Origin: an uncultured Clostridia bacterium
GTDB lineage: Bacteria; Bacillota; Clostridia; TANB77; CAG-508
Length of the DNA: 43,069 nt
Assembly (NCBI GenBank): GCA_949745595.1
Contig: CATJWN010000037.1
Location: forward strand, 1 to 43,069
Reading direction: 5' to 3'
This document shows, piece by piece, positions 15,116 to 23,793 of the stretch. The notes under the pieces are model-generated. The model searched no databases and was not told the DNA's origin. It saw only the letters and a list, made by a program, of their open reading frames with translations. How positions within the stretch are numbered: the first letter of the stretch is position 1; the number at the start of each line of letters is the position of its first letter. The translations under genes were made by a program, and so were the position numbers.

Positions 15116-15808
15116 ATGATAAAGAGATTAATATTTGATGTAGATGGAACACTAATTGCAGGTTCTAAGTTTTTTTCATCAATAGATGGAAAAATAGTAA
15201 CAGGAAATGCTATTATTATAGTTATAGAAGAAGTATTGAAAAAACTAAGCTTATACTCTAAGGAAAATGTAGATAAGTTTTTAAATGCGATAGATGAGTA
15301 TGAAGAAAAGTTTGATAATTACAATATAAAAGATTATATTAGTTTTTTTGAAGGGATACTTGGTGCATCTTTGGATCCGGCTTTTGTGGATATACTTTTT
15401 GAAGAGATTTCTCATTGTATTCCACCAGAGAATGAAAAACTTCTGGAAGCAATTACGAAATTGTCTGAAAAATATGAAATGGTACTTTTGACCAATTATT
15501 TTAGTCAATCACAAATAAATAGACTAAATAATATGGGAATAGGAAAATTTTTTACAGAATGTTATGGTGAAAGTTTAATAAAACCATATTATAATTCGTA
15601 TATAAGTGCTTGCGGCAAAAACAAGCCAAGTGAGTGTGTGATGATAGGTGATGACTTTTTATTAGATGTGGAAAATGCTGCTAAAGCAGGATTAAATACT
15701 ATATGGGTAAATTCGAAGAATTTGAAAAATGATACCACTAATACTGTAATGGTTAAAAAAGTAGAAGAAATTACAGAAGAAATGATAGAGGGATTAGTAA
15801 ATGGATAA
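15116..15808 (+). CDS. HAD-superfamily phosphatase
   Basis: 230 residues. HAD motif I is FDVDGTL (D9 nucleophile, D11 acid). A helical cap (about 20-95) is followed by motif II LLTN, motif III lysine in SLIKPYY, and motif IV IGDDFLLDVENA. It is a soluble cytoplasmic Mg2+-dependent phosphatase of the IA type, but the substrate cannot be read from sequence. The gene overlaps tag by 8 nt, so the two are translationally coupled; a nucleotide or sugar-phosphate clean-up role is only a guess. The ATG follows GAAAGGAT. Confidence 0.85.
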   Translation: MIKRLIFDVDGTLIAGSKFFSSIDGKIVTGNAIIIVIEEVLKKLSLYSKENVDKFLNAIDEYEEKFDNYNIKDYISFFEGILGASLDPAFVDILFEEISHCIPPENEKLLEAITKLSEKYEMVLLTNYFSQSQINRLNNMGIGKFFTECYGESLIKPYYNSYISACGKNKPSECVMIGDDFLLDVENAAKAGLNTIWVNSKNLKNDTTNTVMVKKVEEITEEMIEGLVNG

Positions 15809-16346
15809 AATTAGATGTGGTTGGTGTAATTTGAAAAACAAATTATACATACAATATCATGATGAGGAATGGTGTGTGCCAAACTTTGATGAACAATATC
15901 TATATGAAATGCTTATTTTAGAGTCTTTTCAAGCAGGTCTTTCGTGGGAATGTGTATTAAATAAGAGAGAGGCTTTTAAAAAAGCATATGATAGTTTTGA
16001 TATAGATAAAGTTATTAAGTATGACGATAAAAAAATAGAAGAATTATTATCAAATGAAAATATTATAAGGAATAAACTAAAGGTAAAGGCATCTATAAAT
16101 AATTCAAGAATTTTTAAAGAAATACAAAAAGAATATGGTTCTTTTTATAATTACTTAAAAATTTTTACAGATGGAAAAACGATTATTGAAATAGATAAAA
16201 CTACCAATGAACTTTCAGATAAAATTTCAAAAGACTTAATAAAAAGAGGCATGAAGTTTGTAGGAAGTACAATAATATATTCATATTTACAAGCAATTGG
16301 AGTAATTTATTCACACGATAAAAATTGCTACTTGAATAAAAGATAA
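15801..16346 (+). CDS. tag: DNA-3-methyladenine glycosylase I
   Basis: 181 residues, standard for Tag. It removes 3-methyladenine from alkylated DNA as the first step of base excision repair. The N-terminal CGWC and YHDEEW, together with the C-terminal SHDKNC, supply the Cys/His residues of the structural zinc site. ILESFQAGLSW carries the conserved glutamate and aromatic pocket, and RGMKFVGSTIIYSYLQAIG is the family's characteristic late motif. It overlaps the HAD gene. A promoter for the next gene (TTGAAT, 16 nt, TATAAT at 16332-16359) begins within its last codons. Confidence 0.93.
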   Translation: MDKIRCGWCNLKNKLYIQYHDEEWCVPNFDEQYLYEMLILESFQAGLSWECVLNKREAFKKAYDSFDIDKVIKYDDKKIEELLSNENIIRNKLKVKASINNSRIFKEIQKEYGSFYNYLKIFTDGKTIIEIDKTTNELSDKISKDLIKRGMKFVGSTIIYSYLQAIGVIYSHDKNCYLNKR

Positions 16347-16359
16347 TTAGTGTTATAAT
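16332..16359 (+). promoter_or_regulatory. Promoter of the CDF exporter gene
   Basis: TTGAAT (16332-16337), a 16-nt spacer and TATAAT (16354-16359), overlapping the end of tag. Confidence 0.6.
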
Positions 16360-16400
16360 CAAGTAGTTATAAAAGGATAATGATTTGATAGAGGTAAGAA

Positions 16401-17261
16401 ATGGATAGATTTAAGAGCGTAAAAATAGCTAGCATATTAGGAATTGCTGGAAATTTATTTTTACTTATAATAAAAGCAATTGTAGGATTTATAAGTGGAA
16501 GTCAAGCAATGATTGCAGATAGTTTTAATAGTGCAGGAGATATATTTTCTTCAGCTATGACTTTTGTGGGTAATAAGATAGCTAGCAAACCTTATGATGA
16601 AGATCATAATTTAGGACACGGAAAAGCAGAGTACATATATTCAATGCTTATAAGTATCGTAATGATTTTGACATCGCTTTTCATAATAAAAGATGCATTA
16701 TTGTCAATATATAACCATAGTCATTATGAGTTTTCAATGTGGCTAGTGGTAGTTTGTATTGTGACAATTATAACGAAATTTCTTTTATTTATATATACAA
16801 ATAAGATGTCAAAAAAACTAAATAACTTATTGATAAAAGCAAATTCAGAAGATCATAGAAACGATTGTATAGTAACTAGTTGTAACTTGGTTTCTTGTGT
16901 AATTTCTCATATGGGAATTTATTGGATTGATGGTGTAGTTGGAAGTGGAATTGCATTTTGGATTTTAATTAGTGCTGTTAAAATTTTCATACAAAGCTAT
17001 GATGTTTTAATGGATAAATCAATTAATGAAAAAGCAAAAGAAGAGGTTTTTGGAATCATAAATCAGCACAAAGAGATACAAAAAGTAACACATTTCAATT
17101 CAACACCTGTTGGTTATCAATATCAAATTTCATTTTCAATATTTGTTGATGGAAATATGTCTACTTTTGAAAGTCATAAGATAGCTGACGATTTAGAAAA
17201 AGAAATTGATAGAAAGATAGACGAAGTATATTTAACAGTTATACATGTAAATCCTATTTAG
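16401..17261 (+). CDS. Cation diffusion facilitator (probable Mn/Fe/Zn exporter)
   Basis: 286 residues with about six membrane helices in the first 210 residues, then a cytoplasmic ferredoxin-like domain. Helix 2 has DSFNSAGD and helix 5 region has NSEDHRND, the paired acidic/His metal sites of CDF antiporters. GHGKAEY follows helix 2, as in the family. Having Asp and Asn rather than His-Asp in helix 2 is typical of the manganese/iron branch (MneP-like), not of zinc exporters. That is an inference, but it matches the Mn-type riboswitch at 6.6 kb. The C-terminus ends with the usual VHVNP. Confidence 0.88.
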   Translation: MDRFKSVKIASILGIAGNLFLLIIKAIVGFISGSQAMIADSFNSAGDIFSSAMTFVGNKIASKPYDEDHNLGHGKAEYIYSMLISIVMILTSLFIIKDALLSIYNHSHYEFSMWLVVVCIVTIITKFLLFIYTNKMSKKLNNLLIKANSEDHRNDCIVTSCNLVSCVISHMGIYWIDGVVGSGIAFWILISAVKIFIQSYDVLMDKSINEKAKEEVFGIINQHKEIQKVTHFNSTPVGYQYQISFSIFVDGNMSTFESHKIADDLEKEIDRKIDEVYLTVIHVNPI

Positions 17262-17311
17262 AATATAAAAAATATAATTTGCTCATAATATCTTTGAAAG
17301 GAGAGGATATT

Positions 17312-17443
17312 ATGGACGAAGATGAAACAACTAAATATGGAGAGTTTATTTGCTCATTTGACGTATGGCTTCCTTTGGATGTTCAAAAAGAACAAGCAAG
17401 AAGAATGCAGAAAATGACAAAGAAGGATATAAAAAAAGACTAG
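17312..17443 (+). CDS. 43-residue acidic/basic small protein, unknown
   Basis: The ATG at 17312 is preceded by GAAAGGAGAGG at good spacing and encodes MDEDETTKYGEFICSFDV to KKDIKKD. It has an acidic N-terminus, a single Cys, a central hydrophobic patch (SFDVWLPLDV) and a lysine-rich end. There is no signal peptide. The strong ribosome site, AT-rich host-like codons and placement in an otherwise empty gap between the CDF gene and the ileS promoter favour a real gene. No family recognised. Confidence 0.6.
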   Translation: MDEDETTKYGEFICSFDVWLPLDVQKEQARRMQKMTKKDIKKD

Positions 17444-17449
17444 AAACAG

Positions 17450-17479
17450 TTGACAAATGGGATATAAAAGTGATATTAT
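17450..17479 (+). promoter_or_regulatory. Promoter of the T-box-ileS unit
   Basis: TTGACA (17450-17455), an 18-nt spacer and TATTAT (17474-17479). Confidence 0.7.
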
Positions 17480-17519
17480 ATTTGTATCATAAAAAGCAAA
17501 GACAAGGACAAGATAAATA

Positions 17520-17687
17520 AGCAAAGCCTAAAGAGAGCTAAAGATTGGTGAGATTTTAGTAGGACAAATTACTTATTTATTATCACCTTAGAGCTAATAT
17601 GCTGAACTAATAGTAAGCTATTCGTAATTCTGCGTTAAAGAAATTAGAGGAAAATTATTTCAATTTTCGAATTTAGGTGGTAACACG
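17520..17687 (+). promoter_or_regulatory. T-box leader of ileS
   Basis: A stem-I region (GGTGA...TCACC around an AGTA...TACT hairpin, about 17547-17587) is followed by the T-box core TTTAGGTGGTAACACGG (17672-17688). The TGGT in the core can pair with the ACCA end of an uncharged tRNA whose discriminator base is A, as in tRNA-Ile. With the terminator just downstream, this is a transcriptional T-box switch that turns on ileS when isoleucyl-tRNA is low. I could not fix the specifier codon with certainty. The core departs slightly from the common AGGGTGGNACCGCG. Confidence 0.85.
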
Positions 17688-17717
17688 GTCATTCGTCCTA
17701 TGGGCGAGTGGCTTTTT
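17688..17717 (+). terminator. T-box terminator
   Basis: GTCATTCGTCC (17688-17698) pairs with GGGCGAGTGGC (17702-17712), followed by TTTTT. Its 5' arm overlaps the end of the T-box core, as expected for the terminator/antiterminator switch. Confidence 0.85.
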
Positions 17718-17757
17718 GTTTTTTGTAGAGAAATAAAAAGAAAAGGAGATAAAATTT

Positions 17758-20535
17758 ATGAGCGAAGAAAAGAAAGATTATAGCCAAACATTGAATTTGC
17801 CTAAGACAGAATTCCCAATGAGAGCAAACCTACCAGAGAACGAGCCAAAAACAAAAGAGAGAGTTTTTGATAGTGGTTTATATGAAAAAATGCTAAAGAA
17901 AAATGAAGGAAAAGAGCCATTTGTATTACACGATGGACCACCTTATGCTAATGGTGAAATTCATTTAGGACACGCACTTAACAAAGTTTTAAAAGATACT
18001 ATTGTAAGATATAAAAATTTAAAAGGATTTTATACTCCATATATTCCGGGATATGATACACACGGAATGCCAACAGAGAAGAAAGCAATTGAAAAATTAG
18101 GATTAAATAGAGACGCAATTCCAGTAAATGAATTTAGAGATACTTGTAAGAAATTTACAATGGACTACAAAGATAAACAAACAGAAGGTTTTAAACGTTT
18201 AGGTGTACTTGGAGATTGGGAAAATCCATATATTACTTATCAACCACAAATGGAAGCAAAACAAGTTGGAGTGTTTGCGAAGATGTACCAAAAAGGATTT
18301 ATATATAAGGGATTAAAACCTGTTTATTGGTGCACAGACTGCGAAACAGCATTAGCAGAAGCAGAGATAGAATATAAAGATGTAAATTCAAATACAGCCT
18401 ATGTTAAATTTCCAGTAAAGAACAGTAAAGGTTTATTTGACGAAAAAGATACTTATGTTGTAATTTGGACAACAACACCTTGGACATTACCAGGAAATCT
18501 TGCAATCACAATAGGACCAGAATATAAATATGCGATTGTAAATGTTGGAACTGAAAAACTAATAATGGCTAGTGAATTAGTAGAAAGTGTTATGAAAGTT
18601 GCTAACATAGAAGAATATAAAATTGAGAAAGAATTTGAAGGAAGAGAATTAGAAGGTGTAATATGTAAACATCCATTTATGGATAGAGATTCAATAGTAG
18701 TTTTAGGTAGTGATGACACTATCGCAGTTGAACTTGGAACAGGCACTGGAGCAGTACATACAGCTCCAGGTTATGGTAAAGAAGACTATTTGTGTGGATT
18801 GAAAAATAAATTAGATATCATAGTTACAGTTGATAGCAAAGGTGTTCAAAGAGGTGAAGGTGCTGGACCATTTAAAGATATGTATTATGCAAAATCAGAC
18901 AAAGAAATTATTAAATGGTTAGAAGAAAATAATTTATTACTTGCAGCACAAACAGTAAATCACTCATATCCACATTGTTGGAGATGTAAACACCCAGTTA
19001 TATTTAGAGCTACTAATCAATGGTTTGCTTCTGTTGATGGATTTAGAAAAGAAACTTTAGAAGCTATAAAAACAGTAAAATGGTACCCAGCTTGGGGAGA
19101 AGAAAGAATTTCTAAGATGGTTGAGGATAGAAATGATTGGTGTATTTCTCGTCAAAGAACTTGGGGAGTTCCAATTCCAGTTTTTTATTGTAAAGATTGT
19201 GAAAAAGAATATGTTACAGATGAGAGCTTAGAGAAGGTTCAAAAAATCTTTAAAGAGCAAGGCTCAAATGCTTGGTTTGGGTTATCTGAAAAAGAACTTA
19301 TGCCAGAAAACGCAAAGTGCCCAGCTTGTGGATGTACAGAATTCAAAAAAGAAACAGACATCATGGATGTTTGGTTCGATTCTGGTTCAACTCATGAATC
19401 TGTTTTAGCAGAACGTGGTTTACCACCAGCTAATGTTTATTTAGAAGGTAGTGACCAATATAGAGGTTGGTTCCAATCATCAATTTTAACATCAGTTGCT
19501 ACAAAAGGTGTAGCACCATATAAAGAAGTTATAACACATGGATATACAGTAGATGAACAAGGCAGGAAAATGTCAAAATCATTAGGAAATGGTATAGATC
19601 CACAAGATGTTATAAAAGAGTCTGGAGCAGATGTATTAAGACTTTGGGTATTATCTTCAGATTATAAATCAGATATTACTGTTTCTAAAAATATCCTAAA
19701 ACAAGTTACTGAAGTTTATAGAAAGATTAGAAATACTGCAAGATATATTCTAGGAAATATTAGTGATTTTGATGTTGATAATCCAGTAGTCTATGAAGAT
19801 TTACAGGAAATCGATAAATGGGCATTAACAAAACTTAATAAATTAGTTAAAGATTGCACAGAAGCTTATGATAGTTATGATTTTCATAATGCATATCAAG
19901 CTATAAATCAATTCTGTGTAGTTGATATGAGTGCATTTTACTTAGATATAATTAAAGATAGATTATACACAAGTAGAGCAAACTCTGTAGAAAGAAGAGC
20001 TGCACAAACTACAATGTATGAAATATTATCAGCATTAGTTAGAATTTTGGCTCCAATGACGTGTTTTACAGCAGAAGAAATTTGGAGTTATATGCCACAT
20101 AAAAAAGGCGAAAACACAGAAAGTGTTATGTTAGAATATTATCCAAAAGTAAATTCTAAATTTGAAAATGAAGCTATTGCACTAAAATGGTCTAGATTAA
20201 TAAAAGTAAAAGATGTAGTAGCTAAAAAACTAGAAGAAGCAAGAGCTAATAAAGAAATAGGACTTTCTCTAGAAGCAAAAGTAATATTATTTGCAGAAGG
20301 CGAAGAATATGAGTTCTTAAAAGAAAATGAAAAGGTATTACCAGAAGTATTTATTGTTTCAAGTGTTGAGTTAAAAGAAAACAGAAGAAATGAAGATACA
20401 GAAGTTGGTCTTGGAGTAAAAGTGGAAAAAGCCCCTGGAGAGAAATGTGAGAGATGTTGGATGTATTCTGAAACAGTTGGAGAAGATCACGAACATCCAG
20501 GTGTTTGTCATAGATGTAGTGAAAATTTGAAATAG
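17758..20535 (+). CDS. ileS: Isoleucyl-tRNA synthetase
   Basis: 925 residues, bacterial-type class I synthetase that charges tRNA-Ile. The HIGH-type motif is HLGH at 69-72 (after PPYANGEI), and KMSKS is at 604-608 within GRKMSKSLGN. The CP1 editing insertion lies between them (TTPWTLPGN and GTGTGAVHTAPGYG). The C-terminal zinc finger CERCWMY...CHRCSENL ends the protein. ATG 17758 follows AAAAGGAGAT. It is regulated by the T-box leader. No unusual features. Confidence 0.98.
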   Translation: MSEEKKDYSQTLNLPKTEFPMRANLPENEPKTKERVFDSGLYEKMLKKNEGKEPFVLHDGPPYANGEIHLGHALNKVLKDTIVRYKNLKGFYTPYIPGYDTHGMPTEKKAIEKLGLNRDAIPVNEFRDTCKKFTMDYKDKQTEGFKRLGVLGDWENPYITYQPQMEAKQVGVFAKMYQKGFIYKGLKPVYWCTDCETALAEAEIEYKDVNSNTAYVKFPVKNSKGLFDEKDTYVVIWTTTPWTLPGNLAITIGPEYKYAIVNVGTEKLIMASELVESVMKVANIEEYKIEKEFEGRELEGVICKHPFMDRDSIVVLGSDDTIAVELGTGTGAVHTAPGYGKEDYLCGLKNKLDIIVTVDSKGVQRGEGAGPFKDMYYAKSDKEIIKWLEENNLLLAAQTVNHSYPHCWRCKHPVIFRATNQWFASVDGFRKETLEAIKTVKWYPAWGEERISKMVEDRNDWCISRQRTWGVPIPVFYCKDCEKEYVTDESLEKVQKIFKEQGSNAWFGLSEKELMPENAKCPACGCTEFKKETDIMDVWFDSGSTHESVLAERGLPPANVYLEGSDQYRGWFQSSILTSVATKGVAPYKEVITHGYTVDEQGRKMSKSLGNGIDPQDVIKESGADVLRLWVLSSDYKSDITVSKNILKQVTEVYRKIRNTARYILGNISDFDVDNPVVYEDLQEIDKWALTKLNKLVKDCTEAYDSYDFHNAYQAINQFCVVDMSAFYLDIIKDRLYTSRANSVERRAAQTTMYEILSALVRILAPMTCFTAEEIWSYMPHKKGENTESVMLEYYPKVNSKFENEAIALKWSRLIKVKDVVAKKLEEARANKEIGLSLEAKVILFAEGEEYEFLKENEKVLPEVFIVSSVELKENRRNEDTEVGLGVKVEKAPGEKCERCWMYSETVGEDHEHPGVCHRCSENLK

Positions 20536-20538
20536 GTA

Positions 20539-20567
20539 TTGATTTTTATTATTTCTTATGTTAAACT
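20539..20567 (+). promoter_or_regulatory. Promoter of secG-rnr
   Basis: TTGATT (20539-20544), a 17-nt spacer and TAAACT (20562-20567); a moderate match directly after the ileS stop. Confidence 0.5.
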
Positions 20568-20603
20568 ATAATAGCTGACAAATTAGTCATGGAGGAATTT
20601 TAG

Positions 20604-20852
20604 ATGGAAATTTTAAAAAATATAATAATTGTAATATATTTAATAGTTTGTGTTGCGTTAGTAATCTTAATAACAAAACAATCAAAAGAAGATGGTGGAG
20701 CATCTGGAACAATAATGGGAGCTTCAGCAAGTAACTTTTATGAAAAGAATAAAGGTAAGACAAAAGAAGGCATGATGAAAAAAGTAACAATTATTCTTGC
20801 AGTAGTTTTTGTTGTATTAACAGTAACTTTAGGAATAATTTATGTTATTTAG
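20604..20852 (+). CDS. secG: Preprotein translocase subunit SecG
   Basis: 82 residues with two membrane helices (about 6-23 and 61-81). Between them is the SecG-type loop with QSKEDGGASGTIMGAS and a small amphipathic stretch. SecG is the small auxiliary subunit of the SecYEG channel. Its position directly before rnr is the usual Bacillota order, although the smpB gene that often follows rnr is absent here. The ATG follows ATGGAGGAA. Confidence 0.92.
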   Translation: MEILKNIIIVIYLIVCVALVILITKQSKEDGGASGTIMGASASNFYEKNKGKTKEGMMKKVTIILAVVFVVLTVTLGIIYVI

Positions 20853-20863
20853 TTAAGTAATAT

Positions 20864-20897
20864 TAAGGTGCTAGTATAAGGCTAGCGCCTTTTTGTT
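20864..20897 (+). terminator. Terminator between secG and rnr
   Basis: AAGGTGCTAG pairs with CTAGCGCCTT, followed by TTTTG. rnr begins 15 nt later, so rnr is probably expressed by readthrough. Confidence 0.8.
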
Positions 20898-20911
20898 TTT
20901 AAAGGAGAGCT

Positions 20912-22876
20912 ATGGGAAAGAAGAAAAAAAGAAAATATGAAGGAATTTTTAGAGCCAACGAAAAAGGCTATGGTTTTGTAGAATTTGAAAGTGAAGAAAT
21001 GGAAGATGTATTTATTCCTTCAAAAAGTGTTAATGGAGCCTTAAACGGAGACATTGTGCAAATAAATATATTTAAGCCCAAGACAAAAGAAAAACGTGCA
21101 GAAGGAAAGATAGTAAAGGTATTAAAACGAGATAAAGATACTGTTGTTGGAATATTCCAAAAAAGTAGAAGTTTTGGGTTTGTAGTGCCAGACGATAAAA
21201 GGTTTGACACCGATATTTTTATTTCAAAAAATAAGTGCATGAATGCTAGGAATAATGATAAGGTAGTTGCAAAAATTATAAAGTATCCAGAAAAAAACAA
21301 AAATGCAGAAGGTGAAATTATTGAAGTCTTAGGAAATGTTGATTTAGCAGGAGTAGATATGCTAAGCGTAGTAAAGGAATTTGATCTTCCAAATGAGTTT
21401 CCACTACCAGTAACTTTAGAAGCAATGGGTGCACCCAAGAAAGTAGAAAAGAAAGCTATGAAGGGTAGAAAGGATTTTAGAAATATTCACCCTTTATTTA
21501 CGATTGATGGAGAAGATGCCAAGGATTTAGACGACGCTGTGTATGTGGAAAAACGAGAAGACGGAACATACTTATTAGAAGTGCATATTGCAGATGTTAG
21601 CCATTATGTAACAGAGGGTTCTGAATTAGATAAAGAAGCTATTAGAAGAGGGACAAGTGTGTATATGTTTGACAGAGTTATACCAATGCTTCCAGTTGAA
21701 CTTTCTAATGGAATTTGTAGCTTAAATGCTGGAGAAGATAGGCTTGCACTTTCTTGTGTGATGGAAATTGATAGTAATGGAATAGTTATTTCGTCAGATA
21801 TATGTAAGTCAGTTATAAAAGTAACTGAAAGAATGACTTATACAAATGTATATAAAATAATAAAAAATTCTGATGAGAAAGTTGTCAAAAGATACGAAAA
21901 ATACGTTGATTGTTTTAAAGCTATGGAAGAGTTAGCTACTATTTTAAAAGACAGGAGATTAAAGCAAGGTTACTTAAATTTGGATATACCAGAGAGTAAA
22001 ATTATTTTAAATGAAAATGGAAAAGCGATTGAAGTAAAGAGATATGAGCTTAATTTTGCAAATGAAATGATTGAGCAGTTTATGCTTACAGCAAATGAAA
22101 CAGTGGCAGAGAAGTTTTATTGGCTAGAAGCTCCATTTATCTACAGAGTGCATGAAGAGCCAGACTTAGACAAGATAACAGAAACAAATAAATTCTTATT
22201 TAATATTGGATATAAAATAAAAGCTAGTAAAGACAACATTAAGCCAAAAGCTTTCTCAGAGATTATAGAAAAAATAAAAGGAACTGAATATGAAAAAGTT
22301 ATATCAACTTTAATACTTAGAAGCTTGAAAATTGCAAGATATGAAGCTGAAAACAAGGGGCATTTTGGAATTGCAAGTAAGTATTACTGTCATTTTACTT
22401 CACCAATTAGAAGATATCCAGATTTATTTATCCATAGAGTTATCTCAGAGTATATTGAGAAAGGATATAATGTAAATGAAGCACGTCTGCAAGAGTTATA
22501 TGGAGATGCAATAAAGTATGCAGAGAGCTCATCTGATAGTGAAAAACTTGCAACAAAGGCAGAACGTGAGGCTGAAGATATTAAAAAAGCTGAATTTATG
22601 GAAGACAAAATTGGAGAAGAGTTTGACGGGATAATATCTTCAATTACAAGCTTTGGAATGTTTGTAGAATTAGAAAGTACAGTTGAAGGTTTGGTTAGGT
22701 TTGAAAACATGGGTGCAAATGAGTACTATATATATGACGAGAATAGAAAGATATTGGTTGGTGAAAGAAGTAAGAGGATTTTCAAAATAGGTGATAGCAT
22801 AAAGATTAGAGTAATTGAGGCTAACAAGCTTTTAAGAAAGATTGCCTTTGAACTTGTAGAAGAAGTAGAAGAGTAA
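20912..22876 (+). CDS. rnr: Ribonuclease R
   Basis: 654 residues, an RNase II/R-type 3'-to-5' exoribonuclease that degrades structured RNA and takes part in rRNA and tmRNA quality control. The N-terminus has cold-shock-like OB domains (GIFRANEKGYGFVEFE and FQKSRSFGFVVPDD). The catalytic RNB domain starts near residue 190 with DGEDAKDLDDAVYV, carrying the metal-binding aspartates. HFTSPIRRYPDLFIHR is a family hallmark. An S1 domain (GIISSITSFGMFVEL) closes the protein. It is slightly shorter than E. coli RNase R and lacks the long basic tail. The start follows AAAGGAG. Confidence 0.96.
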   Translation: MGKKKKRKYEGIFRANEKGYGFVEFESEEMEDVFIPSKSVNGALNGDIVQINIFKPKTKEKRAEGKIVKVLKRDKDTVVGIFQKSRSFGFVVPDDKRFDTDIFISKNKCMNARNNDKVVAKIIKYPEKNKNAEGEIIEVLGNVDLAGVDMLSVVKEFDLPNEFPLPVTLEAMGAPKKVEKKAMKGRKDFRNIHPLFTIDGEDAKDLDDAVYVEKREDGTYLLEVHIADVSHYVTEGSELDKEAIRRGTSVYMFDRVIPMLPVELSNGICSLNAGEDRLALSCVMEIDSNGIVISSDICKSVIKVTERMTYTNVYKIIKNSDEKVVKRYEKYVDCFKAMEELATILKDRRLKQGYLNLDIPESKIILNENGKAIEVKRYELNFANEMIEQFMLTANETVAEKFYWLEAPFIYRVHEEPDLDKITETNKFLFNIGYKIKASKDNIKPKAFSEIIEKIKGTEYEKVISTLILRSLKIARYEAENKGHFGIASKYYCHFTSPIRRYPDLFIHRVISEYIEKGYNVNEARLQELYGDAIKYAESSSDSEKLATKAEREAEDIKKAEFMEDKIGEEFDGIISSITSFGMFVELESTVEGLVRFENMGANEYYIYDENRKILVGERSKRIFKIGDSIKIRVIEANKLLRKIAFELVEEVEE

Positions 22877-22885
22877 CTGGAATGG

Positions 22886-22914
22886 TTGTCAAAAGTATAT
22901 AGATATGGTATAAT
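22886..22914 (+). promoter_or_regulatory. Promoter of GC-rich unit 2
   Basis: TTGTCA (22886-22891), a 17-nt spacer and TATAAT (22909-22914). It gives a leader of about 135 nt. Confidence 0.75.
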
Positions 22915-22921
22915 AAAAAAT

Positions 22922-23032
22922 GATAACTTGGATTTTTCCAGTTATTAGTACCAATAGGTAACCACCAGTTCAAATTAAAGAACACATTGCGTAGTTGCAA
23001 TGAGGGTGGGGCTTAGCTTATGCTAGGTTGGA
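22922..23032 (+). promoter_or_regulatory. Highly folded 5' leader of GC-rich unit 2 (candidate regulatory RNA)
   Basis: Successive helices can be drawn. ATAACT-GGA pairs with TCC-AGTTAT. TACC pairs with GGTA. A three-way junction is closed by CCACC (22962-22966) with GGTGG (23005-23009), enclosing GTTC/GAAC and CATTGC/GCAATG. TTAGC pairs with GCTAG. There is no T-run, so this is not a terminator. I do not recognise a known riboswitch. If it regulates, it would act on translation, since AAAGGA and the ATG lie just after it. Confidence 0.45.
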
Positions 23033-23056
23033 CAAAAAGAAAGGATGTTAAGCATT

Positions 23057-23659
23057 ATGACACTGAAACCCGAAGGCAGAATCTTTTTGGACACAATGGT
23101 CTTGGCTGAGATGGTTAACCCCATCGCCAAGCTGAACCGGCTGATTAAGGGCGGCTATACGTTGGTCATCCCCAACACAGTCGTGGACGTGCAGTGCTTC
23201 CAGAATAATCTGGAGTGGCTGTGTGACCAGCTGAGGGACAGGAAAATCGTTATCCAGATGTGGATGACGCCCGACGAGATGACCAAGAAGTCGTTTATGT
23301 GGTCTTCCTGCCAGCTGACGACCAAGCCTGCTGAGTGCTTCGAGGATGCAATCGAGAACCTTCCCAACTGGGAGGGAATCCTGCAGGTCAAGGAGCTGAT
23401 GCTGCGGTACGGCCTCTCCAAAGAGGAGTGGAACCCTGGACAGTGGGACGCTCCGAAACCGCTGACTGATGAGCAGAAGGAAATCTTGGGTGTGCCTGAT
23501 AGCGCAACCCGCACGGATATCCTTGCTGCTTGCAAGTTCACCGGTCACATGGAGATTTTCGACGAGTACAACGCAGGGTACAACTGCGGGCTCGCGACTC
23601 AGCATCATTGCGGCTACCTGATGACCATTGACGGAGGTCTGACGGATTTGCTGAAGTAA
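23057..23659 (+). CDS. PIN-like domain protein of GC-rich unit 2
   Basis: 200 residues from ATG 23057, which has AAAGGA at better spacing than the in-frame ATG at 23045. The pattern resembles a PIN-domain ribonuclease: GRIFLDTMVLAEM (first acidic residue on strand 1), IPNTVVDVQCF, a late ATRTDILAACKF helix, and YLMTIDGGLTDLL (last strand with Asp). PIN proteins cut RNA, often as toxins or rRNA-processing enzymes. No antitoxin-like gene adjoins it. The family call is tentative, because several PIN acidic positions are uncertain. Codon use is very GC-rich compared with both neighbours and includes two in-frame CGG codons. It has its own promoter, folded leader and terminator, and lies where smpB often follows rnr. 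Confidence 0.65.
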   Translation: MTLKPEGRIFLDTMVLAEMVNPIAKLNRLIKGGYTLVIPNTVVDVQCFQNNLEWLCDQLRDRKIVIQMWMTPDEMTKKSFMWSSCQLTTKPAECFEDAIENLPNWEGILQVKELMLRYGLSKEEWNPGQWDAPKPLTDEQKEILGVPDSATRTDILAACKFTGHMEIFDEYNAGYNCGLATQHHCGYLMTIDGGLTDLLK

Positions 23660-23676
23660 GAAAAAACGGTCCTTTT

Positions 23677-23718
23677 GTAGGGGCGGGAACAAATTAGTTC
23701 CCGCCTCTACGTCCTTTT
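23677..23718 (+). terminator. Terminator of GC-rich unit 2
   Basis: GTAG-GGGCGGGAAC pairs with GTTCCCGCC-CTAC around AAATTA; TCCTTTTATTT follows. Confidence 0.75.
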
Positions 23719-23739
23719 ATTTATTGTTCTTAAAAGTTA

Positions 23740-23768
23740 GTGACAAGTAACAATAGAAATGATATAAT
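23740..23768 (+). promoter_or_regulatory. Promoter of rlmD
   Basis: GTGACA (23740-23745), a 17-nt spacer and TATAAT (23763-23768). Confidence 0.6.
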
Positions 23769-23793
23769 AATAACGTAATTTAAGGAGATATCT

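Noticed and set aside
23048-23692. 214-codon minus-strand frame opposite the PIN-like gene
   Set aside because: No promoter or ribosome site on that strand; the + frame has promoter, leader, AAAGGA site and terminator.
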